The notes beneath the pieces are model-generated. The model was not told where the DNA came from. It worked only from the letters and a program-made list of their open reading frames with translations, and ran no database searches. A program made the position numbers and the translations under genes. 64,000 nucleotides of DNA from Priestia abyssalis (GTDB lineage Bacteria; Bacillota; Bacilli; Bacillales; Bacillaceae_H): contig NZ_KV917369.1 of assembly GCF_002019595.1 (NCBI RefSeq), forward strand, positions 1,388,417 to 1,452,416. The letters run 5' to 3'. Of the stretch, positions 44,158 through 52,905 are shown in pieces (within the stretch, counting starts at the first letter, position 1; the number at the start of each line of letters is the position of its first letter).

Positions 44158-45483
44158 TTGGTCGGTATTCAAGGGCTGCTCCTAAATATAGTTTTAATTT
44201 TATGCTCCATTTCTTTGAGCTTTATGATCGTTTTAAATCAAAGGAGAGGTATTGCCCGTATTAAAAAGAAAAGAAAGTTCGTGATTACCTTTCTAGCAGC
44301 TTTTACGATTATATTGTGCATGTCTTTTCCTTTTTCTGTGCTCTCTGGGTACGTGTATGATTTAAGAATCATTCCGCTGCTGCTTGGAATGTTATACGGA
44401 GGGTACTTAGTAGGGGGAATATTAACGGTCGTATTGTTTTTGTATCGATATTATTTGGGAGGAGATGGATTTTTTACAACGATATATGCTTACTCCATTA
44501 TCGTATGTATGGCGGGTATTGTCATGTCCAACTACAAAAGAGGTACCATTGGGAAAAAATTTTTAATTGGATTAAGTTTAGCATTTTTTGCTTCCTTTCT
44601 AGTGACAGTCATTAGTTATATTAGAATGTCAGATTTAGGAGTCATTTTTGATAAAGATACCGTAACATTTTTTGTTATGTACTGTTTATTGCATGTTGTA
44701 GCCATGTGGATAACCATATACATAATTGAAATGATGCATGAAAATCTCATGCTTCGAAAAGAGATGGAACAGGCTGAAAAAATGTATGTATTAGGTGAAC
44801 TTGCTGCATCCATCGCTCATGAAATCAGGAATCCGATGACCGTTATTCGCGGATTTATTCAGCTCTTAAATAGTGAAGAAATAGAGCAGAAAAATCAAGA
44901 TTATATGAAACTGGTCATTAATGAGTTAGATAGGGCAGAGTCTATCATTGAAGATTATCTGTCATATGCCAGGCCTCAAATCGAAAAAAACGAAACGATT
45001 GAAATAGGGGAGCTTGTAAAGCAGATTAGTAATATCATAGAGGGCTTTGCTATCATGGGAAATGTAAAAATTAACCATGATATACAAGGCGGGTTAATGG
45101 TCAAAGGAGACTCAAAAAAATTAGGACAGGCTTTGCTTAATATACTGAAAAACGGGGTAGAAGCAATGCCGGAGGGTGGTACTCTTCAAATACATAGTTA
45201 TAAAAGAGACAATTACGCCATTGTTGATGTCACGGATACTGGAGTGGGAATGAGAAGAGAAGAGCTGGAAAGGCTCGGGAACCCATTCTACTCAACTAAA
45301 GATAAAGGAACAGGGTTAGGACTAATGGTCACTTATCGAATCATTGAAACGATGAATGGAAAAGTACATGTTTACAGCAAAAAAGGAAAAGGGACAAAAT
45401 TTTCCATCCTATTGCCTGCTGCTCAGGAAAGTGAATCTGTTTTTCATCATGAAGGGAAGAAGAAACAATTATCGATTTTTTAG
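44158..45483 (+). CDS. Sensor histidine kinase, KinB-like
   Basis: A 441-residue membrane kinase. Six hydrophobic segments fill residues ~5-205 in the 5TMR-LYT arrangement (LLLGMLYGGYLVGGILTVVLFLYRYY). The H-box is LAASIAHEIRNPMTVIRGFIQLL, followed by the N-box ALLNILKNGVEAMPEGG and G-boxes DTGVGM and GTGLGLMVTYRI. This is the organisation of KinB and related sporulation kinases that feed Spo0F. No response regulator is adjacent, as for Spo0 phosphorelay kinases. Starts at TTG with AAGGAGGGAG upstream. The stop overlaps the convergent transporter stop by four bases. Confidence 0.88.
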   Translation: MVGIQGLLLNIVLILCSISLSFMIVLNQRRGIARIKKKRKFVITFLAAFTIILCMSFPFSVLSGYVYDLRIIPLLLGMLYGGYLVGGILTVVLFLYRYYLGGDGFFTTIYAYSIIVCMAGIVMSNYKRGTIGKKFLIGLSLAFFASFLVTVISYIRMSDLGVIFDKDTVTFFVMYCLLHVVAMWITIYIIEMMHENLMLRKEMEQAEKMYVLGELAASIAHEIRNPMTVIRGFIQLLNSEEIEQKNQDYMKLVINELDRAESIIEDYLSYARPQIEKNETIEIGELVKQISNIIEGFAIMGNVKINHDIQGGLMVKGDSKKLGQALLNILKNGVEAMPEGGTLQIHSYKRDNYAIVDVTDTGVGMRREELERLGNPFYSTKDKGTGLGLMVTYRIIETMNGKVHVYSKKGKGTKFSILLPAAQESESVFHHEGKKKQLSIF

Positions 45484-46433
45484 GAAGATACGGTATTTAA
45501 TGGATGGCTGCCCGTTTTAGCAAAAACGTTTGCGATAAGCGCCCCGAGAGATAAATTAAAAATCATATTCAGGATGGGGGCAATGACGCCAAGTTCCCCA
45601 ATAAACTGAAAAGCTAGAATGGCGGCAAGGGCTGTATTGCATAATCCAACTTGAAATAAGGTAGCACGGGCGTCTTCTTCTTTTACCTTCAATTTTTTAG
45701 CGATGTAATAAGCAGCCCCCATCGGCAGGGTAACTTGAATGAACGTCGCAAGTGCAATCAAAGGGAGTAACGTAATTTCGGAGGAAATGGCCTCTTTTCC
45801 ACTCCCTGTAATGGTATGGACAATTAGCAGCAAGGAGATGGAGGATCCGAGTTTCGTAATGGATTTTGAATAAGCGGCAGACTGAGGCGCCATTCGCTGA
45901 AAAAATAGGCCGATTGCTAAAGGAAAAATGACAATAAGTAAAAATGATTGCAGTAAACTCAGGAATGAAATCGTTACTTGTTCACTGGAAATTCCCATCA
46001 TGGAAAAAGGTGTAACAATAGGGCTAATGACTACATCGAGTAATGAGGAGGCAATGACAAGTGATGTGTTCCCGCCCGCTAAAAACGTATAAACCGTTGC
46101 AGCTGTCGCACTGGGCACAGTTCCTGATAGAATGAGGCCGGCTGCAATATCGGGCTTAGATGAGAAAAACATATATGCCAGCCCAACAGAGATGAAAACA
46201 GTTAGTGTCCACTTTAGCACAGTGGCTAAAATGAGTTCTCGTTTTTTCGTTCGAATCTCTTTAAGGGCTTCGATATTCATCGATAGACCTGTAAAAAAAA
46301 TCACTACACCTAAAAGAAAGCTGGGAAGCCACGAAGATACTTTCCAATAAATTGGTGAAAGGTATGTACCGAATGCGGTTAACACAATGAGCAGGGGCAG
46401 TCTTTTTGAAAGAAGTTCATTAAATCGCTGCAT
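45480..46433 (-). CDS. BASS-family transporter (bile acid:sodium symporter-like)
   Basis: A 317-residue protein with about nine to ten TM helices and the family's crossover features: GLILSGTVPSATAATVYTFLAGGN (GxVPSAxAA block) in helix 4, VGLCNTALAAILAF in helix 9. This family moves organic acids such as pantoate or ketopantoate with sodium; the substrate here is not predictable. It is convergent with the kinase gene. The start (ATG 46433) has a weak upstream site (AGAAAGG-like). Confidence 0.85.
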   Translation of the reverse strand: MQRFNELLSKRLPLLIVLTAFGTYLSPIYWKVSSWLPSFLLGVVIFFTGLSMNIEALKEIRTKKRELILATVLKWTLTVFISVGLAYMFFSSKPDIAAGLILSGTVPSATAATVYTFLAGGNTSLVIASSLLDVVISPIVTPFSMMGISSEQVTISFLSLLQSFLLIVIFPLAIGLFFQRMAPQSAAYSKSITKLGSSISLLLIVHTITGSGKEAISSEITLLPLIALATFIQVTLPMGAAYYIAKKLKVKEEDARATLFQVGLCNTALAAILAFQFIGELGVIAPILNMIFNLSLGALIANVFAKTGSHPLNTVSS

Positions 46434-46577
46434 TTTTTCTCTATTCCTTTCTTGCTTTAAGCTATGGAAGTTATATGATTGAAATTTCAGTTTTATTATA
46501 ACATATTTTAGTATAGAAGAAATTTAAAGGAGAGGCAGATTAGAAAAGGGGAAAGGCTGATTTTCTAAAACAATCCA

Positions 46578-46740
46578 TATATAAATCCACGTAAAGATTT
46601 TAACATGGGTAAAGAACACCCATGCTAAAATCTTTACGCATAAGCCTTCGGCAATGTCCCTTGCGGGCTCTTGCCGAAGGCTTATATGTAGACCTTTGTG
46701 GGCTTATTCGAGATAGAAGAACAGAAAGGCGTAAATAGAG
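46578..46740 (+). repeat. TATATA-bounded hairpin repeat, copy G (two hairpins)
   Basis: ATATATAAATCCAC start; hairpin 1 GTAAAGATTTTAACATGGG / CCCATGCTAAAATCTTTAC; hairpin 2 CATAAGCCTTCGGCAA / TTGCCGAAGGCTTATATG around CTTGCGGGC; then ACCTTTGTGGGCTTATTCGAG. The 3' tail diverges afterwards. Confidence 0.85.
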
Positions 46741-46779
46741 CAAAAAGCGATGGCGAATGTTAAAAAATTAAATAGGACC

Positions 46780-46992
46780 TATATATAAATACAATTTAAG
46801 TTTTTAACATAACCTTGGCCGTGATCCCTCTTTAGGATTTTGGGGTCCTTGCATCTTGAATAAGCTCTCAAAGGTTCTCGTATAAGCGGCTGACAAGAAC
46901 CCTTAATGTCGCTTGGCAGCCGCTTATGCGTAATGAATTTGACATAGGCGCTTTTTGCTTATGTCAAATTCATTATGTGGATTTATATATCT
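46780..46992 (-). repeat. TATATA-bounded hairpin repeat, copy H (minus strand, two hairpins)
   Basis: On the minus strand: TATATAAATCCACATAATG, hairpin 1 GAATTTGACATAAGC / GCCTATGTCAAATTC, hairpin 2 CATAAGCGGCTG / CAGCCGCTTAT, then GAACCTTTGAGAGCTTATTC. It lies in the opposite orientation to copy G, only 40 bases away. The gap to bdhA has no other feature. Confidence 0.82.
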
Positions 46993-47160
46993 ATAGATTT
47001 TATCTATACTTCTTATGAATTTTATTCATTGTACCTACAGACGTAAATAAAGTAGATTAGTTATATAGCGGGTAAAGATTACATAGAGCAACTTTATTAC
47101 AGTTGAAAAATAGTTTCCAAGGATGAGCTATCGGATTAAATTCAAGGGGAGGTAGTATAA

Positions 47161-47937
47161 ATGGTACAAGGGCAAGTGGTTGTTATTACAGGTTCTGCAA
47201 GAGGAATTGGATTCGAGATTGGGAAACACTTCGCTGAAAGCGGTGCCAAAATCGTCCTGTCTGATATTAATCAAGAAGGTGTAGAAGCGGCAGCTGAAGA
47301 GCTTAAAAAGCTGGGCTATGAGGCAGTGGGTGTAAAAGCCGATGTGACAAAAGAAGAGGACATTAAACATTTAATCGAAACAGCGAATGAACATTTCGGT
47401 GGACTGCATGTTGTCATTAATAATGCTGGGTTACAGCACGTTTCTCCGATTGAAGAATTCCCGACAGAAAAATTTGAGCTGATGATCAAAATTATGCTGA
47501 CGGCTCCTTTTATGGCGATTAAACATGCTTTTCCTATTATGAAAAAACAAGGCTACGGCCGCATCATTAATGTGGCGTCTATTAACGGTTTAATCGGTTT
47601 TGCCGGAAAAGCGGCCTATAACAGCGCAAAGCATGGGGTAATCGGATTAACGAAGGTAGCGGCGTTAGAAGGAGCAGCGCACGGGATTACAGTGAATGCT
47701 TTATGCCCGGGATATGTAGATACTCCTTTAGTACGCGGCCAATTGGAAGATTTAGCGAAAACAAGAAATGTCGCATTGGAGAGTGTACTTGAAGAAGTGA
47801 TCTATCCATTAGTTCCGCAAAAACGATTATTAGATGTAAGTGAAATCGCAGATTATGCCATTTTCTTGGCAAGCAATAAAGCAAAAGGCGTAACAGGACA
47901 AGCCGTTGTCATGGATGGCGGTTATACGGCTCAATAA
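47161..47937 (+). CDS. bdhA: 3-hydroxybutyrate dehydrogenase (SDR family)
   Basis: A 258-residue short-chain dehydrogenase: cofactor motif TGSARGIGFEIG, NNAG (VVINNAGLQHV), catalytic Ser/Tyr/Lys (NVASINGL...YNSAKHGVIGLTK), VNALCPGYVDTPLVRGQ and a C-terminal MDGGYTAQ. LQHVSPIEEFP and CPGYVDTPLV are typical of NAD-dependent D-3-hydroxybutyrate dehydrogenases, which oxidise hydroxybutyrate to acetoacetate, in PHB turnover. GGGGAGG precedes the ATG. No other PHB gene is near. Confidence 0.88.
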   Translation: MVQGQVVVITGSARGIGFEIGKHFAESGAKIVLSDINQEGVEAAAEELKKLGYEAVGVKADVTKEEDIKHLIETANEHFGGLHVVINNAGLQHVSPIEEFPTEKFELMIKIMLTAPFMAIKHAFPIMKKQGYGRIINVASINGLIGFAGKAAYNSAKHGVIGLTKVAALEGAAHGITVNALCPGYVDTPLVRGQLEDLAKTRNVALESVLEEVIYPLVPQKRLLDVSEIADYAIFLASNKAKGVTGQAVVMDGGYTAQ

Positions 47938-48188
47938 TAGATGACGTCTTTGGGAAAATTCCTCGATGATTGATGAGAAAAGCTAAGTGTTAATAAAGCG
48001 CTTGGCTTTTTCTTGTTATCCTCCTGCATGAACTCGTTTCTCTTTTCTAATGCTTATATTCATTCTCGCTTTCTTGTTTGAATACGTTATATAGAAAAGG
48101 GCGTAAATGTGTGATTTTATAAAGGGAAATTCCATCGGTGGGGGCCATACTGCCCAATAAGAGATAAAAGTGGAAATGGAGGAATAAG

Positions 48189-48962
48189 ATGGACAATAAA
48201 GAGATTGTCGCAAGCCAGTTCGGAAAGAACGCCGGAAAATATGTAACAAGCAAAGGCCATGCCAAAGGAAAAGACTTGAATATCCTTTTAGAGATGGTCC
48301 AAGAAAACCAGAATAGGTATCTGCTGGATATTGCGACTGGCGGGGGACATGTTGCCAATAAACTGGCTCCTTTATTCGAGAAAGTAATCGCGTTTGATTT
48401 ATTGCCTGAGATGTTAGAAAAAGCAAAAGATTTTATCAGAAAAAATGGCCATGAAAATGTCTCATTTGTACAAGGAGATGCTCAAGCATTGCCATTTTCA
48501 GATCAGACTTTTGATACGGTCACATGCAGAATTGCCCCTCACCATTTCCCAAAGGTAGAGAATTTTGTAAGAGAAACAGAACGAGTATTACAAAAAGGCG
48601 GTTTGTTTCTGCTGGTGGATAATGTAGCAGCGGAATTAGATGAATATGATCAATTTTATAATGATATTGAGAAAAAAAGAGATCCGAGTCATTATCGGGC
48701 GCATAAAAAAACAGAATGGATTTCGTTGCTGGAGAAAAATAGATTTCGGATTGAAAGTTTCATTGTTTTTAAAAAGAAATTTATATTTGATGGATGGTGT
48801 GAGATGATGGGACTTTCAGAAAGCGGTAAATTGGAATTAAACACATATATGACATCTGTTCCCTCGCATATAATCGAATTTTTTTCCATTCATATAGAAA
48901 GGAATCAAGTTCAATCTTTTCAAGGGGAAACCATGCTCTTGGCGGCTAGAAAAGAAGGGTGA
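48189..48962 (+). CDS. Class I SAM-dependent methyltransferase
   Basis: A 257-residue UbiE/MenG-like methyltransferase. Motif I YLLDIATGGGHVANKLA (SAM-binding), post-I FDLLPEMLEKAK, motif II GDAQALPFSDQTFDTVTCRIAPHHF, then FVRETERVLQKGGLFLLVDN. The substrate is unknown; the C-terminal region is family-specific. AATGGAGGAATAAG upstream of ATG 48189. It stands alone. Confidence 0.88.
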   Translation: MDNKEIVASQFGKNAGKYVTSKGHAKGKDLNILLEMVQENQNRYLLDIATGGGHVANKLAPLFEKVIAFDLLPEMLEKAKDFIRKNGHENVSFVQGDAQALPFSDQTFDTVTCRIAPHHFPKVENFVRETERVLQKGGLFLLVDNVAAELDEYDQFYNDIEKKRDPSHYRAHKKTEWISLLEKNRFRIESFIVFKKKFIFDGWCEMMGLSESGKLELNTYMTSVPSHIIEFFSIHIERNQVQSFQGETMLLAARKEG

Positions 48963-49035
48963 AACGCCATTTTAAATGGACTGTTGCTCACTGCGGATCT
49001 TCCTTTTGCATGGGATAACATGTTAAGTGTAAAAA

Positions 49036-49077
49036 ATCCCCTGCTGGCAGAAGCTTTTGTTGTTGCTTGCAGGGGAT
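49036..49077. terminator. Hairpin between the methyltransferase and a small minus-strand gene
   Basis: ATCCCCTGC... / ...GCAGGGGAT arms with an internal GGCAGAAGC / GCTT feature. It could end transcripts from both sides. Confidence 0.7.
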
Positions 49078-49106
49078 CCATCCGATTTCGTATAGAATGT
49101 TCTTTT

Positions 49107-49238
49107 TTAAGCCGCCAGTTTATGGTGGTTGGACACAGGTGCTTTGCCAGGCTTAGGCTTCCAGTTTTTTAGCTTGTTTTTTAAGAAGTCTTTTAACGTT
49201 TCAAGCTTCTTTTTTCGCCTTTTCTCACGATTTTTCAT
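49107..49238 (-). CDS. Small basic protein, 43 residues
   Basis: MKNREKRRKKKLETLKDF then LKNKLKNWKPKPGKAP..., ending in HHKLAA. About 16 Lys/Arg of 43 residues; no hydrophobic core. GGGAGGGTGAC lies at good spacing, and a TATAAT box lies upstream on the minus strand, so it is probably a real gene. Possibly a nucleic-acid-binding or spore protein; no family recognised. Confidence 0.55.
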   Translation of the reverse strand: MKNREKRRKKKLETLKDFLKNKLKNWKPKPGKAPVSNHHKLAA

Positions 49239-49599
49239 GGAAAGTCACCCTCCCTTCAATGCCCGATTATGTTCGGTACACTCTTATTATACCTGCCTTT
49301 GCCATTTCCAGCTATTCCTCCAGATGAAAGAAATGTTTTCCACTCGGTAATTTCATCCATTTTTCATTTTTCTTTTTCAATAAAGTCACCTGCCATTTAA
49401 ATTAAAAAGTTGGTGAAATTCCTTGTTAGATAAGGGAAGTCTTCTTATGTGAAAAAGCATTATCTCTTGATAATATCTTTTATTTGTAATATACCTGTAA
49501 TATAGTTAACATCTCTAAAATATTGTTACATTCTTTGTTACTGATTTTAATAGATTCATATGTTATCGTATTTTCAGATAATATTTTTGGAGGTACGAA

Positions 49600-50201
49600 A
49601 TGATGAAATTACATAATATGAAAAAATGGTTAACAACTGCCGCTGCTGCTTTTACATTTATGGCTGCTCAAGGGGTTGCAGAAGCATCTACTATCGAGAA
49701 AGTTCAACAGGGTGAATCTATTTGGGGTTTCGCAAATAAGTATGGCGTTCCCGTGACTGAAATTAAAAAAGTAAATAATAAAAAAATGACATGCTCTATA
49801 TTGGTGAAAATATAACCATTCCGACGTCTCCGTTAACGACATATGAAAAAGATTTGCTTGCGCGTTTAGTTAATGCGGAAGCGAAAGGCGAATCGTATGC
49901 TGGGAAAGTAGCCGTAGCTACGGTTGTGCTAAATCGTGTAGAATCTAAAGATTTCCCTAATACGGTAAAAAGTGTTATCTATCAAATTTCGAATGGACAT
50001 TATGCTTTCACACCTGTTCAAAACGGTGCAATTAACCAATCTGCATCTGCAGAATCTAAACGTGCAGTAAATGAAGCCATTGCCATGAAGGGATTGGGAA
50101 GCGGTTCATTATTTTTCTATAATCCGAAAACTGCTCAAAGCCAATGGATTAAGTCTCGCCCTGTAACAACTGTTATTGGCAACCATGTATTTGCAAAATA
50201 A
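49600..50201 (+). pseudogene. LysM-SleB/CwlJ-type cell wall hydrolase, frameshifted in a poly-A run
   Basis: First frame (from ATG 49600): signal peptide WLTTAAAAFTFMAAQGVAEA, then the LysM start KVQQGESIWGFANKYGVPV up to NNKK. Second frame (49791 onward): DMLYIGENITIP completes the LysM, then a hydrolase_2 domain LARLVNAEAKGESYAGKVAVA and GHYAFTPVQNGAIN. The join is in the A7 run 49780-49786; one more A would restore NNKKNDML. The intact form would be a ~200-residue wall hydrolase like B. subtilis YkvT. It is either a one-base mutation, phase variation or a sequencing error. Confidence 0.8.
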
Positions 50202-50202
50202 T

Positions 50203-50248
50203 AAGGAACATAAAAAGGATTCGCATTTGCGAGTTCTTTTTATGTTCC
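50203..50248. terminator. Hairpin between convergent genes
   Basis: AGGAACATAAAAAGGATTCGC / GCGAGTTCTTTTTATGTTCCT arms separate the hydrolase from the minus-strand STAS gene. Confidence 0.8.
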
Positions 50249-50267
50249 TCAGCTTTCTGCTTATTTA

Positions 50268-51089
50268 CTATATTAAATATTCCTTTAATGCTTGTTGTAA
50301 TGTTCCGAATGTTTTTGTCTTTTTATCAAAATGGGCTCCAAAGTGTATCATTTTTCTTACAACTTCCGCTCGTAACCCTGTAATGACGGTGTTACACCCC
50401 ATTAGTGAAGTTCCATCAATAATTTTCATTAAATGGTCGATTACTTCGTTCTCCATATCTGCAATTCCGGATAAATCCATAATTAATGTTTGAATACGCA
50501 ATCTTCCAATCTCTGTTAAAACTTTTTCCTCCAGGATGGCCGTTCGAAACGAGTCAATTGAACCAATCAAAGGCAAAATACAGATAGAAGGAGTGATTGG
50601 AATAATAGGAACGGATAGATTTTCCACTAATTGTCTTTGAGCCGTTATTAATGAATCCTTGTATGTAGAATAATTAATAAAAAAAACATTTAAAAATTGA
50701 TCTACTTGATTATTTATTTGTTGTTCCAGTAGAAAAAAATCTTCAATATTAGTAAGCTTTTTTAACTCGTAATACTTTTTTATGAAGTTCCATAAGGTTC
50801 TGCGAATGGCTTGGACCCACTCTAATTTAAATGATAATGCAAGTGAATGTGTCGCCCAAGCTATACCCTCTTGCTTCGCAAAAGCTTGAAGTTCTTGTTC
50901 TCTCTCATCAATGATATAAACAACGAGCTTATGGGCATTATTTACGAGGTCAATATTGCCGACTGTTAGAATATCATGGATTTTATCTTTTACATTAACG
51001 GCCTCTTGTAGTAATGTATCTTCAAATAGTTGTTTATTTTGTTCAATGAAATTTTTTATATTAAATGAATCTTCAAAAATGAATTCCAT
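50268..51089 (-). CDS. RsbR-like STAS-domain protein
   Basis: A 273-residue protein with an N-terminal helical RsbR-type domain (residues ~1-150) and a C-terminal STAS domain with ILPLIGSIDSFRTAILEEKVL and TLIMDLSGIADMENEVIDHL then TSLMGCNTVITGLRAEVVRK. It resembles RsbRD (YqhA) of B. subtilis, part of the stressosome controlling sigma-B. The position equivalent to the phosphorylated Thr of RsbRA in the STAS core (D-I-T-G-V-x-x-x-D-T) appears as Asn here. No rsbS/T is adjacent. Start ATG 51089; AAAGGGGATTAT upstream. Confidence 0.82.
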   Translation of the reverse strand: MEFIFEDSFNIKNFIEQNKQLFEDTLLQEAVNVKDKIHDILTVGNIDLVNNAHKLVVYIIDEREQELQAFAKQEGIAWATHSLALSFKLEWVQAIRRTLWNFIKKYYELKKLTNIEDFFLLEQQINNQVDQFLNVFFINYSTYKDSLITAQRQLVENLSVPIIPITPSICILPLIGSIDSFRTAILEEKVLTEIGRLRIQTLIMDLSGIADMENEVIDHLMKIIDGTSLMGCNTVITGLRAEVVRKMIHFGAHFDKKTKTFGTLQQALKEYLI

Positions 51090-51189
51090 ATATATAATCC
51101 CCTTTCATATATACTTCCCCAAATATTTTAATACCCTTTATATGTATTGTCTAAACCATCCAGTTAAAAAAATTAGCTTTTAAATGTAT

Positions 51190-51342
51190 TATATAGATCC
51201 TTTTAGAAAATTCAACATGACTAAAGAACGGCCATGCCCAATTTTCTAGACCCTTGAGGGCAAATTCAAGTTGTCTGGATCCCCCGATTGTGAATCCCTT
51301 TCGATGGAATGAAGCGTGTCGAGTTATGAAGTGGAGTATATA
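51190..51342 (+). repeat. TATATA-bounded hairpin repeat, copy I
   Basis: TATATAGATCCTTTTAGAAA start, hairpin with ATTCAACATGACT-AAAGAAC-GGCCATGCCCAAT (several mismatches), the tail TTCAAGTTGTCTGGAT...GATTGTGAATCCC and GTGGAGTATATA. It is fused end to end with copy J through a shared TATATA. Confidence 0.83.
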
Positions 51343-51455
51343 AATCCACATAAATAATTTAACATGGGCAAAAAGCGCCCATGCTAAAATCTTTAAGCAT
51401 AAGCCTTCGGCAATGTCCCTTGCGGGCTCTTGCCGAAGGCTTATATGAAGATTAT
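51337..51455 (+). repeat. TATATA-bounded hairpin repeat, copy J (two hairpins)
   Basis: TATATAAATCCACATAAATA, hairpin 1 TTTAACATGGGC-AAAAA-GCGCCCATGCTAAA, hairpin 2 CATAAGCCTTCGGCAA / TTGCCGAAGGCTTATATG. Hairpin 2 is identical to that of copy G, indicating recent spread. No tail region. Confidence 0.83.
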
Positions 51456-51473
51456 CTAAAAAAAAGCACCCGA

Positions 51474-51896
51474 TTATTCGGATGCATACTTCATTGTTCC
51501 ATTACTGCCATTATCGATTTCGTCCTTATTGAACCATAGCGGATCTTTGTCATCAACATCACCGTTATAGTTGATGAGTATTTCTTCTCCCGCTTTTATA
51601 TCTTTATAGGCATAGAAGTCAAACGTATGGTTCGCAAAGTTAATCTCATAAGTGGCATTAGGCTTATATGAATGGTTGAACAACATACCATATCCTAAGA
51701 GGACAGCAGTGTGATTTTTACCATACTCAAACACATAATCAGCAAGCAGCGTTTTCTCTATAAAAGCATGCTGTTCATTAGGATAAGGGATGACGGGAGC
51801 TTTATGTATAAGCTCGCCTCTTGTTATATCTCGGGTGGCAAATACCCCTCTATTGAACTCCCCATCACTGAGGGTAGAAGTCTTTATCTCAATCAT
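51474..51896 (-). CDS. SET-domain protein
   Basis: A 140-residue protein consisting of a SET domain: GEFNRGVFATRDITRGELIHKAPVIPYP at the start, GYGMLFNHSYKPNATYE (SAM-binding N-H-S-x-x-P-N) and YKDIKAGEEILINYNG (GEE-x-x-x-x-Y). These are the marks of a SET lysine methyltransferase; the post-SET cysteines are absent. Bacterial SET proteins are uncommon and their targets mostly unknown. ATG 51896 has GCAGGTGACC upstream; the GTG at 51911 is less likely. It stands alone. Confidence 0.82.
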   Translation of the reverse strand: MIEIKTSTLSDGEFNRGVFATRDITRGELIHKAPVIPYPNEQHAFIEKTLLADYVFEYGKNHTAVLLGYGMLFNHSYKPNATYEINFANHTFDFYAYKDIKAGEEILINYNGDVDDKDPLWFNKDEIDNGSNGTMKYASE

Positions 51897-52292
51897 ATTG
51901 GTCACCTGCACGTTCTTTTTATTAGGTTTCTTACTTTTTTCACATTTTTCTAAACGCAGCCATGTTTACGAAAACAGCCTGCGTTTTTAAGCTTGACAGT
52001 TAATGAGGGGAAAAGCAACTGTTTTAACGTATATATTTTTCCGAGAATCAAAAAATAAGTACAATTAGGTGAAGGAAATCTTACTTTGGGTACCATATTT
52101 AATCGAGTATGTTCCCTAAGGTGAACTCAGCATCGAAGACTTCTGTTCAATGAGTGGATGGCGTTCTTTCATTAAATGAGGCTGCTTTTCTGTTTGAGAA
52201 TGTGGGTAGATGGATTGGAAAAAGTGAATAAACAGCCATATATAGTTTACTCTATATACATAGTAAAAGAATGACAAAAAGGAGATTGCATC

Positions 52293-52520
52293 GTGAAACC
52301 ATATGAAATAAAGCACATGATTATTGACGACGAGTTTCATGGAGAAGAATCGGTGACGGCTGATTTTACTTACAAACATAAAGATTACAGCATTACTTTT
52401 AAAAAAGCAGATCTTGAAATGATTAATAGCTGGGTTTTTGAGGAAGATACATCTATTCCGGCAGATTTATCAGACAATATGATTGAATCTATAAGAGAAG
52501 AGGTTAAAAAGAGAATCTAG
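52293..52520 (+). CDS. Small hypothetical protein
   Basis: A 75-residue acidic protein starting with GTG after AAAAGGAGATTG. The sequence MKPYEIKHMIIDDEFHGEE then YKHKDYSITFKKADLEM and the ending SIREEVKKRI suggest a small alpha/beta fold like several DUF proteins of Bacilli. No function known. A weak hairpin with T tract (ACATGTACTAGA...) follows. Confidence 0.6.
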   Translation: MKPYEIKHMIIDDEFHGEESVTADFTYKHKDYSITFKKADLEMINSWVFEEDTSIPADLSDNMIESIREEVKKRI

Positions 52521-52579
52521 TCACATGTACTAGATTTTTTTATTGAACGAACGGGAGTTGAAGTAGATTTGAATGAATG

Positions 52580-52612
52580 AAGGACCCCCTGCTGATGAAA
52601 GTTTCCTTTATA
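52580..52612 (+). repeat. Short ~50-bp repeat, 3' part only (copy 4)
   Basis: AAGGACCCCCTGCTGATGAA, then AGTTTCCTTTATA. Matches the 3' end of the family; the CCGCATTAACGGG part is absent. Confidence 0.6.
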
Positions 52613-52640
52613 GAAAATATCTTTTGGGAGGGGGGCTGAA

Positions 52641-52800
52641 ATGAGGTTCTTATATTGGGTAGTAAAGTTAGGATGGCATTTTTGTCATTACCGTTATAGC
52701 AACAACATATTGGAAAGGTTTTGGTTGGTGGTTTTTAATCATTTGTGCCATCGTATTGCTTTTTGGGAATGAGTTGATAAGAAAGTTTCTTAAAACGTAA
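52641..52800 (+). pseudogene. Small membrane protein, frameshifted
   Basis: After GGGAGGGGGG a frame opens at ATG 52641 (MRFLYWVVKLGWHF). Removing one T from the T5 run at 52680 would continue it as VITVIATTYWKGFGWWFLII then CAIVLLFGNELIRKFLKT. This reads as a ~50-residue, two-helix protein, so the present sequence is likely a frameshifted copy. Confidence 0.45.
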
Positions 52801-52905
52801 CTACCTCCATATCTCACTAACTTGGGTGAGGTTTTAATAAAGGAAAATGTAAAACCTTATCCTTAAATGTTAAACTTATACTAAAAAATAGGAGAGGTGG
52901 TCATT

